Source: Verrucomicrobiota bacterium (GTDB lineage Bacteria > Verrucomicrobiota > Verrucomicrobiia > Limisphaerales > UBA9464). From it: 45,588 nt of DNA. The stretch covers positions 1 to 45,588 of the forward strand of contig VHCX01000024.1 of assembly GCA_016871615.1 (NCBI GenBank), given 5' to 3'. The translations under genes and the position numbers were made by a program. The notes under the pieces were generated by a model. The model was not told where the DNA came from and searched no databases. It saw only the letters and a list, made by a program, of their open reading frames with translations. Shown here piece by piece: positions 37,306 to 45,431 of this stretch. Each line of letters begins with the position of its first letter. Position 1 is the first letter of the stretch.

Positions 37306-37701
37306 ATGCCTACGATTAACCAGCTGGTCCGCAAGGGCCGCACCAAGATCAACTACAAGTCCAAGTCTCCGGCCTTGGAGAACGCCCCCTTCCGTCGCGG
37401 GGTCTGCCTCCAGGTGATGACCCGTACGCCGAAGAAGCCGAACTCGGCGATGCGCAAGGTGGCCAAGGTGCGCCTGACCAACGGGTACGAGGTGATCGCC
37501 TACATCCCTGACGAGGGCCACAACCTCCAGGAGCACTCGATCGTCCTGGTCCGCGGCGGCCGCGTGAAGGACCTTCCCGGTGTCCGCTACCACATCGTCC
37601 GCGGCACCCTGGACGCCGCCGGCGTCGAGAAGCGGCGCGTCAGCCGCTCCAAGTACGGCGTCAAGCGGCCCAAGGCCGGCGCCGCCGCGAAAAAGAAGTA
37701 A
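37306..37701 (+). CDS. rpsL: 30S ribosomal protein S12
   Basis: This 131-residue protein of the 30S decoding centre starts [11 protein letters not shown] and contains [19 protein letters not shown] and [16 protein letters not shown]. The lysines at the sites known for streptomycin resistance changes look wild type. A short Lys/Ala tail (KAGAAAKKK) extends the C-terminus. It is the first gene of the str operon. No Shine-Dalgarno precedes the ATG (AACCTTTCGGCGTCG). The spacer to rpsG is 93 bp and is repetitive. Confidence 0.97.
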   Translation: MPTINQLVRKGRTKINYKSKSPALENAPFRRGVCLQVMTRTPKKPNSAMRKVAKVRLTNGYEVIAYIPDEGHNLQEHSIVLVRGGRVKDLPGVRYHIVRGTLDAAGVEKRRVSRSKYGVKRPKAGAAAKKK

Positions 37702-37790
37702 CGCGTCGAACCAACAACGCGTCAAACCACAACGCCCCGTCCCGCGCTTTCCACCGATCGCCCTTTCACCGATCCCCTTTCCACCGATCC
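37702..37790. repeat. Imperfect tandem repeats in the rpsL-rpsG spacer
   Basis: The spacer has two repeat sets. CGCGTCGAACCAACAA is followed by CGCGTCAAACCACAA. Then come three copies of a 14-15-bp unit, CTTTCCACCGATC (37747, 37762 and 37776). The last unit ends 4 bp before the rpsG ATG, leaving a pyrimidine-rich upstream region without a Shine-Dalgarno sequence. Confidence 0.8.
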
Positions 37791-37794
37791 CCGT

Positions 37795-38268
37795 ATGTCC
37801 CGTCGCCGTCAAGCCATCAAGCGTTCCGTCATCGCGGACGCCAAGTACAACAGCGTCCTGGTCGGACGCCTGGTGAACACCGTCATGTACGGCGGCCAGA
37901 AGAACGTGGCCCGCCGCATCGTCTACGGTGCCATCGAGGCCCTGGCCGAGAAGACCCCGGGTGTGGACCCGCTGGAGATCGTGCAGCGCGCGGTCGACAA
38001 CGCCAAGCCGCGCATCGAAACCAAGGCCCGCCGCGTCGGTGGCGCCACCTATCAGGTGCCCATGGAGGTCAATCCCGACCGCCAGACCTCGCTGGCCATG
38101 CGGTGGATCGTCAAGTTCGCCGACGACCGCAAGGGCCTCCCCATGAAGCAGGCGCTCGCCACCGAGCTGCTCGAGGCCTACCAAGGCCAGGGCAGCGCCA
38201 TCCGCAAGCGCGACGACGTGCACAAGATGGCCCAGGCCAACAAGGCGTTCGCCCATTTCCGTTGGTGA
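37795..38268 (+). CDS. rpsG: 30S ribosomal protein S7
   Basis: The protein has 157 residues, the normal length. SRRRQAIKRSVIADAKYNSV, LVNTVMYGGQKNVARRI, ALEKTPG-like EKTPGVDPLEIVQRAVDN, KARRVGGATYQVPMEV and the C-terminal HKMAQANKAFAHFRW are all characteristic. S7 nucleates assembly of the 30S head and can repress its own operon in E. coli. The ATG is preceded by CCGATCCCCGT, with no purine-rich ribosome binding site. An intrinsic terminator follows 16 bp after the stop. Confidence 0.97.
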   Translation: MSRRRQAIKRSVIADAKYNSVLVGRLVNTVMYGGQKNVARRIVYGAIEALAEKTPGVDPLEIVQRAVDNAKPRIETKARRVGGATYQVPMEVNPDRQTSLAMRWIVKFADDRKGLPMKQALATELLEAYQGQGSAIRKRDDVHKMAQANKAFAHFRW

Positions 38269-38284
38269 TATCGCACCTTTCCTG

Positions 38285-38313
38285 ACGCCCCGATGCCCAT
38301 TCGGGGCGTTTTT
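38285..38313 (+). terminator. Intrinsic terminator between rpsG and fusA
   Basis: A 9-bp perfect stem (ACGCCCCGA with TCGGGGCGT) closes a 7-nt loop (TGCCCAT) and runs into a T5 tract at 38309-38313. Only about 30 bp remain before the fusA ATG, too little for a normal promoter plus leader. Partial termination within the str operon is therefore likely. Confidence 0.85.
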
Positions 38314-38342
38314 CATCTGCACCCAAGACGATCTTTCCCATC

Positions 38343-40529
38343 ATGAGCGACCCCGCGGCCATCAACGCGTCCGTCAATTCCCCGTTGCGCCAGTATCCCC
38401 TGGAGCGCACCCGCAATTTCGGCATCTGCGCCCACATCGACGCGGGCAAGACGACGACCACCGAGCGGATCCTCTTCTACACCGGCCTGATCCACAAGAT
38501 CGGCGACGTGGATGACGGCAACACGGTGACCGACTGGATGGAGCAGGAGAAGGAGCGCGGCATCACCATCACCTCCGCGGCCGTCACCTCGTTCTGGACC
38601 CAGAAGAAGGAGGCCGGGCTCCACAAGAACTTCGAGGGCATCGCCCACCGCATCAACATCATCGACACCCCCGGACACGTGGACTTCACGGCCGAGGTCG
38701 AGCGCTCCATGCGCGTGCTGGACGGTGCGGTCGCCGTGTTCTGCGGCGTGGCCGGCGTGCAGCCCCAGTCCGAGACGGTCTGGCGCCAGGCCACCAAGTA
38801 CAAGGTGCCCCGCATCGCGTTCGTCAACAAGATGGACCGCACCGGCGCGAACTTCGACAACGCGCTGAACGACATGCGCAAGAAGCTCGGGGCCTACGCC
38901 TTCCCGATCTACCTGAACATCGGGGCCGAGGACAAGTTCGCCGGCGTCATCGACGTGGTGAACCAGAAGGCCATCGTCTGGGGCGAGGGCGACATCACCA
39001 ACGAAGGTCTCAAGTACGAGATCACCGAGATTCCCGAGGCCCATCAGGATCGGGCCCAGGCCGCCCTGGCCGAGCTGATCGACGCGGTCTCCAACAAGGA
39101 CGACTCCATCGCCGAGCTGGTGCTGGAGGAGAAGCCCATCACCGTGCCGGCGCTCAAGGCCGCCATCCGCCGCCTCACCTGCAAGATCGAGCTCATCCCG
39201 GTGCTCTGCGGCACCGCCTTCAAGAAGAAGGGCATCCAGGTGCTGATCGACGCCGTCGTCGACTACCTGCCCTCCCCGCTGGACATCCCTCCGGCCACGG
39301 GCCACGTGCCGGGCACCGAGGACTCGCTGGAGGTGCCGCCGAACGACGGCGCCAAGTTCTGCTCGCTGGCCTTCAAGCTCTGGACCGACCCCTACGCCGG
39401 CAAGCTGGTGTTCTTCCGCGTCTATTCCGGGCAGCTCAAGAAGGGCGACTCCATCTACAATCCCCGCACCCGCAAGCGCGAGCGCGTCAGCCGCCTCATG
39501 GTCATCCAGGGCAGCGAGCGCAAGGACGTCGACTCCGTGTACTCCGGCGACATCGCGGCCCTGGTGGGTCTGCGCAACATCACGACCGGTGACACCCTGT
39601 GCAACGAGGACTTCGACATCGCCCTCGAGCCCCCGACCTTCCCCGAGCCGGTCATCAGCATGGCCATCGAGCCGAAGTCGAAGGCCGACCAGGACAAGAT
39701 GTCCCAGGGCCTCCAGCGTCTGGCCGAAGAAGATCCCACCTTCCGCTGCTTCACCAACGAGGAGACCGGCCAGCTCATCATCGCGGGCATGGGCGAGCTG
39801 CACCTCGAGATCATCCGCGACCGCCTCAAGCGCGAGTTCTCGGTCGAGGCCGACGCCGGCGCGCCGCAGATCGCCTACCGTGAGACCATCACCAAGGGCG
39901 CCGAGGGCGAGGGCAAGTTCATCCGCCAGTCCGGTGGCCGCGGCCAGTACGGTCACGCCATCATCGACGTGGAGCCCAACGAGAAGGGCAAGGGCGTGGA
40001 GATCCTCAACAAGGTCGTCGGCGGCACCATCCCGAAGGAGTACATCCCCGCGGTGCATGCAGGCATCGAGGAGGCCATCAAGTCCGGCGTGTACGCCGGC
40101 TTCCAGGTCATCGACATCAAGGTGTCCATCAAGGACGGTTCCTTCCACGAGGTCGACTCCAACGAGTTGGCCTTCAAGATGGCGGGCATCTTCGCCCTCA
40201 AGGACGCCTTCGCCCAGGCCAGCCCGATTCTGCTCGAGCCGATCATGAAGGTCGAGGCCACCACGCCTGACGAGTACCAGGGCGACATCCTCGGCGACAT
40301 CAACCGCCGCCGCGGCATGATCCAGGGCGTGGACGCCAAAAACGGCCAGACCGTGCTCACCGCGCAGGTGCCCCTGGCCGAGATGTTCGGCTACGCCACC
40401 GCCATCCGCTCCCTTTCCAAGGGCCGCGCCTCCTACAGCATGGAACCGTTCAGCTTCGAGCAGGTTCCCAACAGCGTGCTCACCACCGTGATGGACGCCG
40501 CCAAGAAGCGCCCCGCCGCCCGCAGCTGA
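38343..40529 (+). CDS. fusA: Elongation factor G
   Basis: This 728-residue translational GTPase drives tRNA-mRNA translocation. The G motifs are seen: G1 AHIDAGKTTTTERIL, G2 RGITITSAA, G3 DTPGHVDF and G4 NKMDRTGA. Domain IV has SGGRGQYGHAIIDVEP. The C-terminal domain includes LAEMFGYATAIRSLSKGRASYSME, typical of canonical EF-G. The protein is slightly longer than the E. coli one (704), mainly through a short insertion near SFWTQKKEAGLHKNFEGIAHR. It follows rpsG across a terminator and precedes rpsJ by 36 bp; tuf is absent. The ATG has no clear Shine-Dalgarno (GATCTTTCCCATC). Confidence 0.97.
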   Translation: MSDPAAINASVNSPLRQYPLERTRNFGICAHIDAGKTTTTERILFYTGLIHKIGDVDDGNTVTDWMEQEKERGITITSAAVTSFWTQKKEAGLHKNFEGIAHRINIIDTPGHVDFTAEVERSMRVLDGAVAVFCGVAGVQPQSETVWRQATKYKVPRIAFVNKMDRTGANFDNALNDMRKKLGAYAFPIYLNIGAEDKFAGVIDVVNQKAIVWGEGDITNEGLKYEITEIPEAHQDRAQAALAELIDAVSNKDDSIAELVLEEKPITVPALKAAIRRLTCKIELIPVLCGTAFKKKGIQVLIDAVVDYLPSPLDIPPATGHVPGTEDSLEVPPNDGAKFCSLAFKLWTDPYAGKLVFFRVYSGQLKKGDSIYNPRTRKRERVSRLMVIQGSERKDVDSVYSGDIAALVGLRNITTGDTLCNEDFDIALEPPTFPEPVISMAIEPKSKADQDKMSQGLQRLAEEDPTFRCFTNEETGQLIIAGMGELHLEIIRDRLKREFSVEADAGAPQIAYRETITKGAEGEGKFIRQSGGRGQYGHAIIDVEPNEKGKGVEILNKVVGGTIPKEYIPAVHAGIEEAIKSGVYAGFQVIDIKVSIKDGSFHEVDSNELAFKMAGIFALKDAFAQASPILLEPIMKVEATTPDEYQGDILGDINRRRGMIQGVDAKNGQTVLTAQVPLAEMFGYATAIRSLSKGRASYSMEPFSFEQVPNSVLTTVMDAAKKRPAARS

Positions 40530-40565
40530 TCTTTCCCTCCAACAAACCCAAACCTGTTCTTTGCA

Positions 40566-40874
40566 ATGGCTGGACAACGCATCCGCATCCGACTCAAAGC
40601 CTACGACCACCGGGTCATCGACGCCTCCGCGAGCGAAATCGTGGAGACCGTCAAGCGCTCCGGTGCCCGTGTGGCGGGCCCCATCCCCCTCCCGACCAAG
40701 ATCGAGAGGCTGACCGTGCTCCGCTCGCCCCACGCCGACAAGAAGTCGCAGGAATCCTTCGAGCAGCGCACGCACAAGCGCCTGCTCGACATCCTCGATC
40801 CCACCGCCAAGACCGTGGACGAGCTCAAGAAGCTCAACCTTCCGGCCGGCGTCGACATCCAAATCAAGATCTAA
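40566..40874 (+). CDS. rpsJ: 30S ribosomal protein S10
   Basis: The protein has 102 residues, the standard length. [53 protein letters not shown] and the closing [11 protein letters not shown] are diagnostic. S10 is also the NusE subunit of antitermination complexes. It is the first gene of the S10 group and sits directly behind fusA, with no terminator or obvious promoter in the 36-bp spacer. The upstream sequence CCTGTTCTTTGCA lacks a Shine-Dalgarno. Confidence 0.97.
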   Translation: MAGQRIRIRLKAYDHRVIDASASEIVETVKRSGARVAGPIPLPTKIERLTVLRSPHADKKSQESFEQRTHKRLLDILDPTAKTVDELKKLNLPAGVDIQIKI

Positions 40875-40886
40875 CGTTTTCCAGCC

Positions 40887-41672
40887 ATGCCTCTCGGACT
40901 CATCGGACTCAAGGTGGGTCATACCCGTGTGTATGACTCCAATGGCGTACTCGTGCCCGTCACGGTCGTCCATGTCGGCCCCAACCGCGTGCTCCAGGTC
41001 AAGACCAAGGCCTCCAAGGACGGCTACAACGCCGTCCAGCTCGGCTACGGCGACCAGAAGCTCGGCCGCCTCAGCAAGGCGGTCGTCGGCCACCTCGCCA
41101 AGCAGGGCGTCAAGGTCGACGCTCCCGGCCAGAACGGCGAACAGCCGGTGCTCGCCGGCGTCAAGCGCATCCGCGAATTCCGCGACTTCACCAAGGACGT
41201 GAAGTCGGGCGACACCGTCGGCGCCGACCTCTTCCAGGTCGGCCAGTTTGTCGACGCCATTGGCACCACCAAGGGCCGCGGCTTCGAGGGCGTCGTCGGA
41301 CGCTGGAGCTTCCGTGGCGGTGACGCCACCCACGGCGCCAAGGGCTGGCACCGCCGCTCGGGCGCCATCGGTCAGCGCCTCTTCCCCGGCACCGTCATGC
41401 GCGGCATGAAGATGCCCGGCCACATGGGCGTGGTCCGCCGGACTTCCCAGAACCTGGAGATCATCCAGGTGCGTCCCGACGACAACGTCCTGCTCATCAA
41501 GGGCAACTTCCCCGGCAGCGAGGGCGACTATTGCATCATCCGCGAGGCCAAGAAGATCTCCATCAACTCGGCCCGCCTGAAGCAGATCACCGACGCCCGC
41601 AAGAAGGCCAAGGACGGCGCCGCCGCCAAGAAGGACGACAAGAAGGCCGCCGCCGCCGCCAAGAAGAAATAA
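40887..41672 (+). CDS. rplC: 50S ribosomal protein L3 with Lys/Ala tail
   Basis: The protein has 261 residues, longer than the usual 205-215. The core is typical: GLIGLKVGHTRVYDSNG, VGPNRVLQVKTK, IGTTKGRGFEGVVGRW, THGAKGWHRRSG and the loop GTVMRGMKMPGHMG that reaches toward the peptidyl transferase centre. The extra length is a C-terminal tail of Lys, Ala and Asp (about the last 30 residues), likely disordered and RNA-binding. The ATG follows rpsJ by 12 bp with no purine-rich site (GTTTTCCAGCC). Confidence 0.96.
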   Translation: MPLGLIGLKVGHTRVYDSNGVLVPVTVVHVGPNRVLQVKTKASKDGYNAVQLGYGDQKLGRLSKAVVGHLAKQGVKVDAPGQNGEQPVLAGVKRIREFRDFTKDVKSGDTVGADLFQVGQFVDAIGTTKGRGFEGVVGRWSFRGGDATHGAKGWHRRSGAIGQRLFPGTVMRGMKMPGHMGVVRRTSQNLEIIQVRPDDNVLLIKGNFPGSEGDYCIIREAKKISINSARLKQITDARKKAKDGAAAKKDDKKAAAAAKKK

Positions 41673-41726
41673 CCCCAGGGAACCCATGGGGCATCCCCCA
41701 TGGCGACCCGCAGAGTAAACGACTCC

Positions 41727-42353
41727 ATGAAACTCTCGATCAAAGATTCCAAGGGAAATGCCGCCGGCGAACTCGACGTTCGCTTCGAGCTCATCGCCGA
41801 CGGCCGTGGCACCCAGGCCGTCCACGACACCGTCGTGGCCTATAACGCAGCCCAGCGCACCGGAACCGCCTGCACCAAGACCATGGGAGACGTGGCCGGC
41901 ACCGGCAAGAAGCCGTGGCGCCAGAAGGGCACCGGCCGCGCCCGCGCCGGCTCCTTCGCCAGCCCGCTGTGGCGTGGCGGTGGTGTCGTCTTCGGCCCCA
42001 AGCCCCGCGACTTCGACAAGAAGGTCAACAAGAAGGTCCGCGACCTCGCCCTGCGCAAGGCCCTCAGCGAGCGCCTCAAGGCCGGTGACGTGGTGATCAT
42101 CGACGACCTGAAGCTCGCCGCCCCGAAGACCAAGGACTTCGTGGCCGTGCTGCAGGCCCTCGGCCTCGACGGCAACACCAACCTGGTGGTCCTGGGCGCG
42201 GCCGACAAGTCCGCCTACCTCGCCAGCCGCAACGTGGCCGGCGTGCAGCTCAAGACCGCCGACCTGATCAACACCTACGACCTGCTCAAGTTCGACAAGC
42301 TGGTTTTCACCAAGGCCGGCTTCGAGGCGGTCGAGGCCCGCATCGCCAAGTAA
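41727..42353 (+). CDS. rplD: 50S ribosomal protein L4
   Basis: This 208-residue protein begins at ATG 41727 ([16 protein letters not shown]), which matches the normal N-terminus. An in-frame ATG at 41700 would add nine residues (MATRRVNDS). Diagnostic parts are the extended loop [20 protein letters not shown], the following [16 protein letters not shown] and [20 protein letters not shown]4 lines the exit tunnel and can repress the S10 operon in E. coli. It lies between rplC and rplW in the standard order. Confidence 0.95.
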   Translation: MKLSIKDSKGNAAGELDVRFELIADGRGTQAVHDTVVAYNAAQRTGTACTKTMGDVAGTGKKPWRQKGTGRARAGSFASPLWRGGGVVFGPKPRDFDKKVNKKVRDLALRKALSERLKAGDVVIIDDLKLAAPKTKDFVAVLQALGLDGNTNLVVLGAADKSAYLASRNVAGVQLKTADLINTYDLLKFDKLVFTKAGFEAVEARIAK

Positions 42354-42371
42354 CCAGAAAGGGCAATCACC

Positions 42372-42653
42372 ATGACCATTTTCGACACCATCAAGACGGT
42401 CCGCATCACCGAGAAGGCGGCCCTCCAGTCCGAGAAACTCAACAAGTACACCCTCCTGACCGACCGGCGCGCCACCGCGCCGCAGATCAAGAAGGCCGTC
42501 GAGCAGCTCTTCAACGTCAAGGTCACCAAGGTCAACACGGCGAACTACGAGGGCAAGGCCCGCCGCCAGATGACCAAGGCCGCCGGCAAGAGCAGCGACT
42601 ACAAGAAGGCCGTCGTCACCCTCAAGAAGGGCGACAAGATCTCCCTGGTCTGA
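42372..42653 (+). CDS. rplW: 50S ribosomal protein L23
   Basis: The protein has 93 residues, normal for L23. [39 protein letters not shown] and the loop [14 protein letters not shown] are typical. L23 sits at the tunnel exit and binds trigger factor and SRP. Unlike the preceding ribosomal genes it has a plausible ribosome binding site (GAAAGGG, about 9 nt upstream). It is the last gene of the operon here, because a strong terminator follows instead of rplB. Confidence 0.96.
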   Translation: MTIFDTIKTVRITEKAALQSEKLNKYTLLTDRRATAPQIKKAVEQLFNVKVTKVNTANYEGKARRQMTKAAGKSSDYKKAVVTLKKGDKISLV

Positions 42654-42688
42654 GTCCTCGCCGAGGTCCCGCACGTCGATCTCTCCAT

Positions 42689-42726
42689 GCCGCAGGTTCT
42701 CCGGAACCTGCGGCGTTTTCATTTTT
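42689..42726 (+). terminator. Strong intrinsic terminator after rplW
   Basis: An 11-bp perfect stem (GCCGCAGGTTC with GAACCTGCGGC) closes a 4-nt loop (TCCG). It is followed by TTTT, CA and TTTTT. This ends the ribosomal protein operon before the usual rplB position. Confidence 0.9.
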
Positions 42727-43042
42727 GGCCCGGGCCCCTCGCCAAATCCGGCTCGTCTCCACCCAGCCCACGCGCCCAATCCAGACGAACTCCGGACCAA
42801 CTCCGGACCAAGGACGTGCCGAGGGCTCCCAGAGGACACCCAGGACACCCTTCAAGGAAGCGGCTCCAACGACCTGCCTTGCCTCGGCGGCCTCTCACGC
42901 TTGCCCGGGGCCCCCTCTGGCCCCAAGACCACAAGACCACAAGACCACAGGACCACGGCACCGATCGCGTTCGTCGGTGCGGAACGGCTCCACCGCAACG
43001 GGTTCTTCCCCCCGGAGGAGCCTGTCCCTACCGTTTCCCCCT
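42727..43042. other. Non-coding spacer between rplW terminator and rarA
   Basis: These 316 bp hold no gene that I can support. They contain the doubled ACTCCGGACCA near 42790 and an 8-bp tandem repeat at 42925-42956. The promoter of rarA must be here, but no clear -35/-10 pair is visible. Confidence 0.5.
42925..42956. repeat. 8-bp tandem repeat upstream of rarA
   Basis: Three copies of AAGACCAC are followed by one AGGACCAC. The array lies about 85 bp before the rarA start and is not in a coding frame of any supported gene. Confidence 0.85.
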
Positions 43043-44488
43043 GTGTCGCAGTCGAACCTCTTCGAGCTGGGGGATCCGGGCGCGGACGCCGCCGGTGACC
43101 GGGGACGCTCCCCGGCTCCGGCGGCCGAGCCCGGGCATCCGCACGCGGCGGCCCCGCTGGCCTCGCGCATGCGCCCGCGCACGCTCGACGAGTACGCCGG
43201 CCAGCGGCACCTGCTGGGCCCGGGCCTGCTGCTGCGACGGGCCATCGAGGCCGACCGCATCCAGTCGCTGCTCTTCTTCGGCCCGCCCGGGACCGGCAAG
43301 ACCACCCTCGCCCGCATCATCGCCTCGCGGTCCCGCGCCCGCTTCGAACCCCTCAACGCGGTCGAGTCGAACCTGGCCGAGATGCGACGGGTGCTTCAGG
43401 GGGCCAACCACCGCCTGCGCAACACCGGCGAGCCCACCCTGCTCTTCATCGACGAGATCCACCGCTTCAACCGGGCGCAACAGGACGTCCTGCTGCCCGA
43501 CGTGGAGAGCGGCGCGGTCAAGCTCATTGGTGCCACCACCCACAACCCGTTCTTCTTCGTCAACTCGCCGCTGGTTTCCCGGTCCCAGGTCTTCGAGCTG
43601 AAACCGCTCGACGAGACCGACCTGCTGGCATTGCTCCGGCGGGCCCTGGCCGACGGCGAGCGCGGCCTCGGCCACCTGCGGATCGAACCCGGCCCCGGCG
43701 CGCTGGAGCACCTGGCCCGGGTGTCCGACGGCGACGCCCGCAAGGCGCTCAATTCCCTCGAGATCGCCGCCATCACCACCGCGCCCGGGCCCGACGGGGT
43801 CCTGCGCATCCCCCTGTCGGTGGCCGAGGAGTGCATCCAGCGCAAGGCGATCGTCTATGACGGCGACGGCGACGCCCACTACGACACCATCAGCGCCTTC
43901 ATCAAGTCGATGCGGGGGAGCGATCCCGACGCCACGCTGTACTGGCTGGCCAAGATGATCCATGCCGGCGAGGACCCACGCTTCATCGCCCGGCGCATCA
44001 TGATCCACGCCGCCGAGGATGTCGGCCTGGCCGACCCGATGGCCCTCGTCCTGGCCACGGCCGCCTGCCAGGCCGCCGAGGTGATCGGCTGGCCCGAGGC
44101 CCGGATTCCGATCGCCGAGGCGGCCCTGTACATCGCCACCGCGCACAAGAGCAACTCCGTGGTCCGGTCCATCGACGCGGCGCTCGAGGACGTGCGGACC
44201 GGGCGCACCCTGGCGGTGCCCAACCACCTGCGCGACGGCCACTATGCCGGCTCCAAGGTCCTCGGTCATGGCCAGGGCTACCGGTACCCCCACGACCATC
44301 CCGGCCACCACGTGGCCCAGGACCACTTGGGCGCCTTCCGCCGCTTCTACGAGCCGTCTGCACAAGGCGTCGAGCGCAAGATCGCCGAGCGCCTGGAGCT
44401 GTGGCGTCGCACCCAGGCGACAGCGGCAGTGCCACCGACATCCGGCCCACCAACGCCCCCGACGGCAGTGCCCCCGCAACGGCCCTGA
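43043..44488 (+). CDS. rarA: Replication-associated recombination protein RarA (MgsA)
   Basis: This 481-residue AAA+ ATPase starts at GTG 43043 (SQSNLFELGDPG). After a Pro/Ala-rich stretch comes PLASRMRPRTLDEYAGQRHLLG, the usual start of the family. Walker A is GPPGTGKTT (residues 80-88), Walker B LLFIDEIHRFNRAQQD, sensor 1 GATTHNPFFF, and the C-terminal tetramerisation region contains DPDATLYWLAKMIHAGEDPRFIARR and DHPGHHVAQD. RarA acts at stalled forks and single-strand gaps. It has its own spacer after the rplW terminator and ends 51 bp before the convergent S4-domain gene. The short Pro-rich tail is not conserved. Confidence 0.93.
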   Translation: MSQSNLFELGDPGADAAGDRGRSPAPAAEPGHPHAAAPLASRMRPRTLDEYAGQRHLLGPGLLLRRAIEADRIQSLLFFGPPGTGKTTLARIIASRSRARFEPLNAVESNLAEMRRVLQGANHRLRNTGEPTLLFIDEIHRFNRAQQDVLLPDVESGAVKLIGATTHNPFFFVNSPLVSRSQVFELKPLDETDLLALLRRALADGERGLGHLRIEPGPGALEHLARVSDGDARKALNSLEIAAITTAPGPDGVLRIPLSVAEECIQRKAIVYDGDGDAHYDTISAFIKSMRGSDPDATLYWLAKMIHAGEDPRFIARRIMIHAAEDVGLADPMALVLATAACQAAEVIGWPEARIPIAEAALYIATAHKSNSVVRSIDAALEDVRTGRTLAVPNHLRDGHYAGSKVLGHGQGYRYPHDHPGHHVAQDHLGAFRRFYEPSAQGVERKIAERLELWRRTQATAAVPPTSGPPTPPTAVPPQRP

Positions 44489-44518
44489 TGCCCCGGGGCG
44501 TCGACCGCCTCGCCACCG

Positions 44519-44546
44519 AGGCCTCCCAACCCAGGCCTCTCAACCC
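44519..44546. repeat. 14-bp tandem duplication across the Hsp15 stop codon
   Basis: AGGCCTCCCAACCC is followed directly by AGGCCTCTCAACCC. The second copy contains the stop codon of the minus-strand S4-domain gene (TCA at 44540-44542). The single difference between copies is the base that makes the stop. Confidence 0.8.
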
Positions 44547-44905
44547 AGGTCGCCCCACCGCTCGATCTGCCGGCGTTCGCGTTTGGTCGGCCGCCCGGCA
44601 CCGCGGGGGCGGAACCCCGGCTCGAGGGCCTTCTGGCGCGCCTCCTCGCGGGCTTCCGGCGGGGTCAGGTCCGCGGCGAACGCCGCCACCTCCGGCGCGG
44701 ACACCCGGCGCGGCGGGAACCCCAGCACCTTGTAGACCCGCGTCAGGTCGCCGGTGCGTGCCGCCACCGTCTCACCCGCGCGCGCCTCCCGGGCCGGCTT
44801 GATCGCCACGCCATCCACCAGCACCCGCCCGTCCTTGATCGCCGCCTGCGCCAACGACCGCGACCGGTACAACCGGATGTTCCAGAGCCACTGATCCCAC
44901 CGCAT
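44540..44905 (-). CDS. Hsp15-like S4-domain RNA-binding protein
   Basis: This 121-residue protein starts at ATG 44905. The S4 domain is seen in MRWDQWLWNIRLYRSRSLAQ, AIKDGRVLVDGVAIKPA and VYKVLGFPPRRV. The C-terminus is basic (RPRGAGRPTKRERRQIERW), as in Hsp15, which recycles 50S subunits carrying blocked nascent chains. Twelve more codons upstream are open (from 44941) but are not conserved in type. It is convergent with rarA. Its stop lies in a duplicated 14-bp segment. Confidence 0.9.
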   Translation of the reverse strand: MRWDQWLWNIRLYRSRSLAQAAIKDGRVLVDGVAIKPAREARAGETVAARTGDLTRVYKVLGFPPRRVSAPEVAAFAADLTPPEAREEARQKALEPGFRPRGAGRPTKRERRQIERWGDLG

Positions 44906-45431
44906 GCACCCAGCATGGTCCCAACCGCTGCCCAGCGCCACCGCTTCCCCACCCCCGAACGACGGCCGGACAACACCGCAGCCAGTCCCGCAGGAACGGG
45001 GGCAGGCCCCAGGTTTAGGCGCGAAGCTTGGCCTGACCGCGCGACGAATTCGGACCCATCACCGAGAAAAACAACTTTCCGAAGAAAAACCACCTGCGGC
45101 CAGCGAACCCTTATGGAGAAGGAACCACTCGAACCCGGAACCGCCCGCCCAACACCGCCCATATTTTGACGTTCTGCCGCCCATTTTTTTTGACACCGCC
45201 TTGGCCGAGGAGTTTCAGTGAATAATACCCAGACCGTAAGCCGACCCGGCAGGCACCAAGCGACCGTTGACATGCCCACCGCAACGCCTCTCATGGCCAA
45301 CATCGAGTTCCAAGATCCGATATCCGAGGCCCGAGCTGCCCCGCCCCGGCCGCAGCCTACCCTGACGACCTTCCCGCCTCAGGGTCTCCACCAGTCTCCT
45401 CCCATCACCCCTCGACCATGTCGGCCCTCTC
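44906..45431. other. Lower-GC region without a supported gene
   Basis: The GC content falls clearly after about 45050, with A- and T-runs (GAGAAAAACAACTTTCCGAAG; ATTTTTTTTGACA). A TTGACA at 45190 and a GAGGAG at 45207 precede a GTG at 45218 at good spacing. The frame that follows runs to the IS66 end and beyond, but its Pro/Arg-rich product resembles nothing I know. It may be the 5' part of a gene broken by the insertion, or chance. Confidence 0.4.

Noticed and set aside
38313-42848. A continuous minus-strand frame of more than 1500 codons opposite fusA through rplW
   Set aside because: It is the antisense shadow of strongly coding, high-GC ribosomal genes; its product is low-complexity and Val/Leu/Gly/Asp-rich and matches no family.
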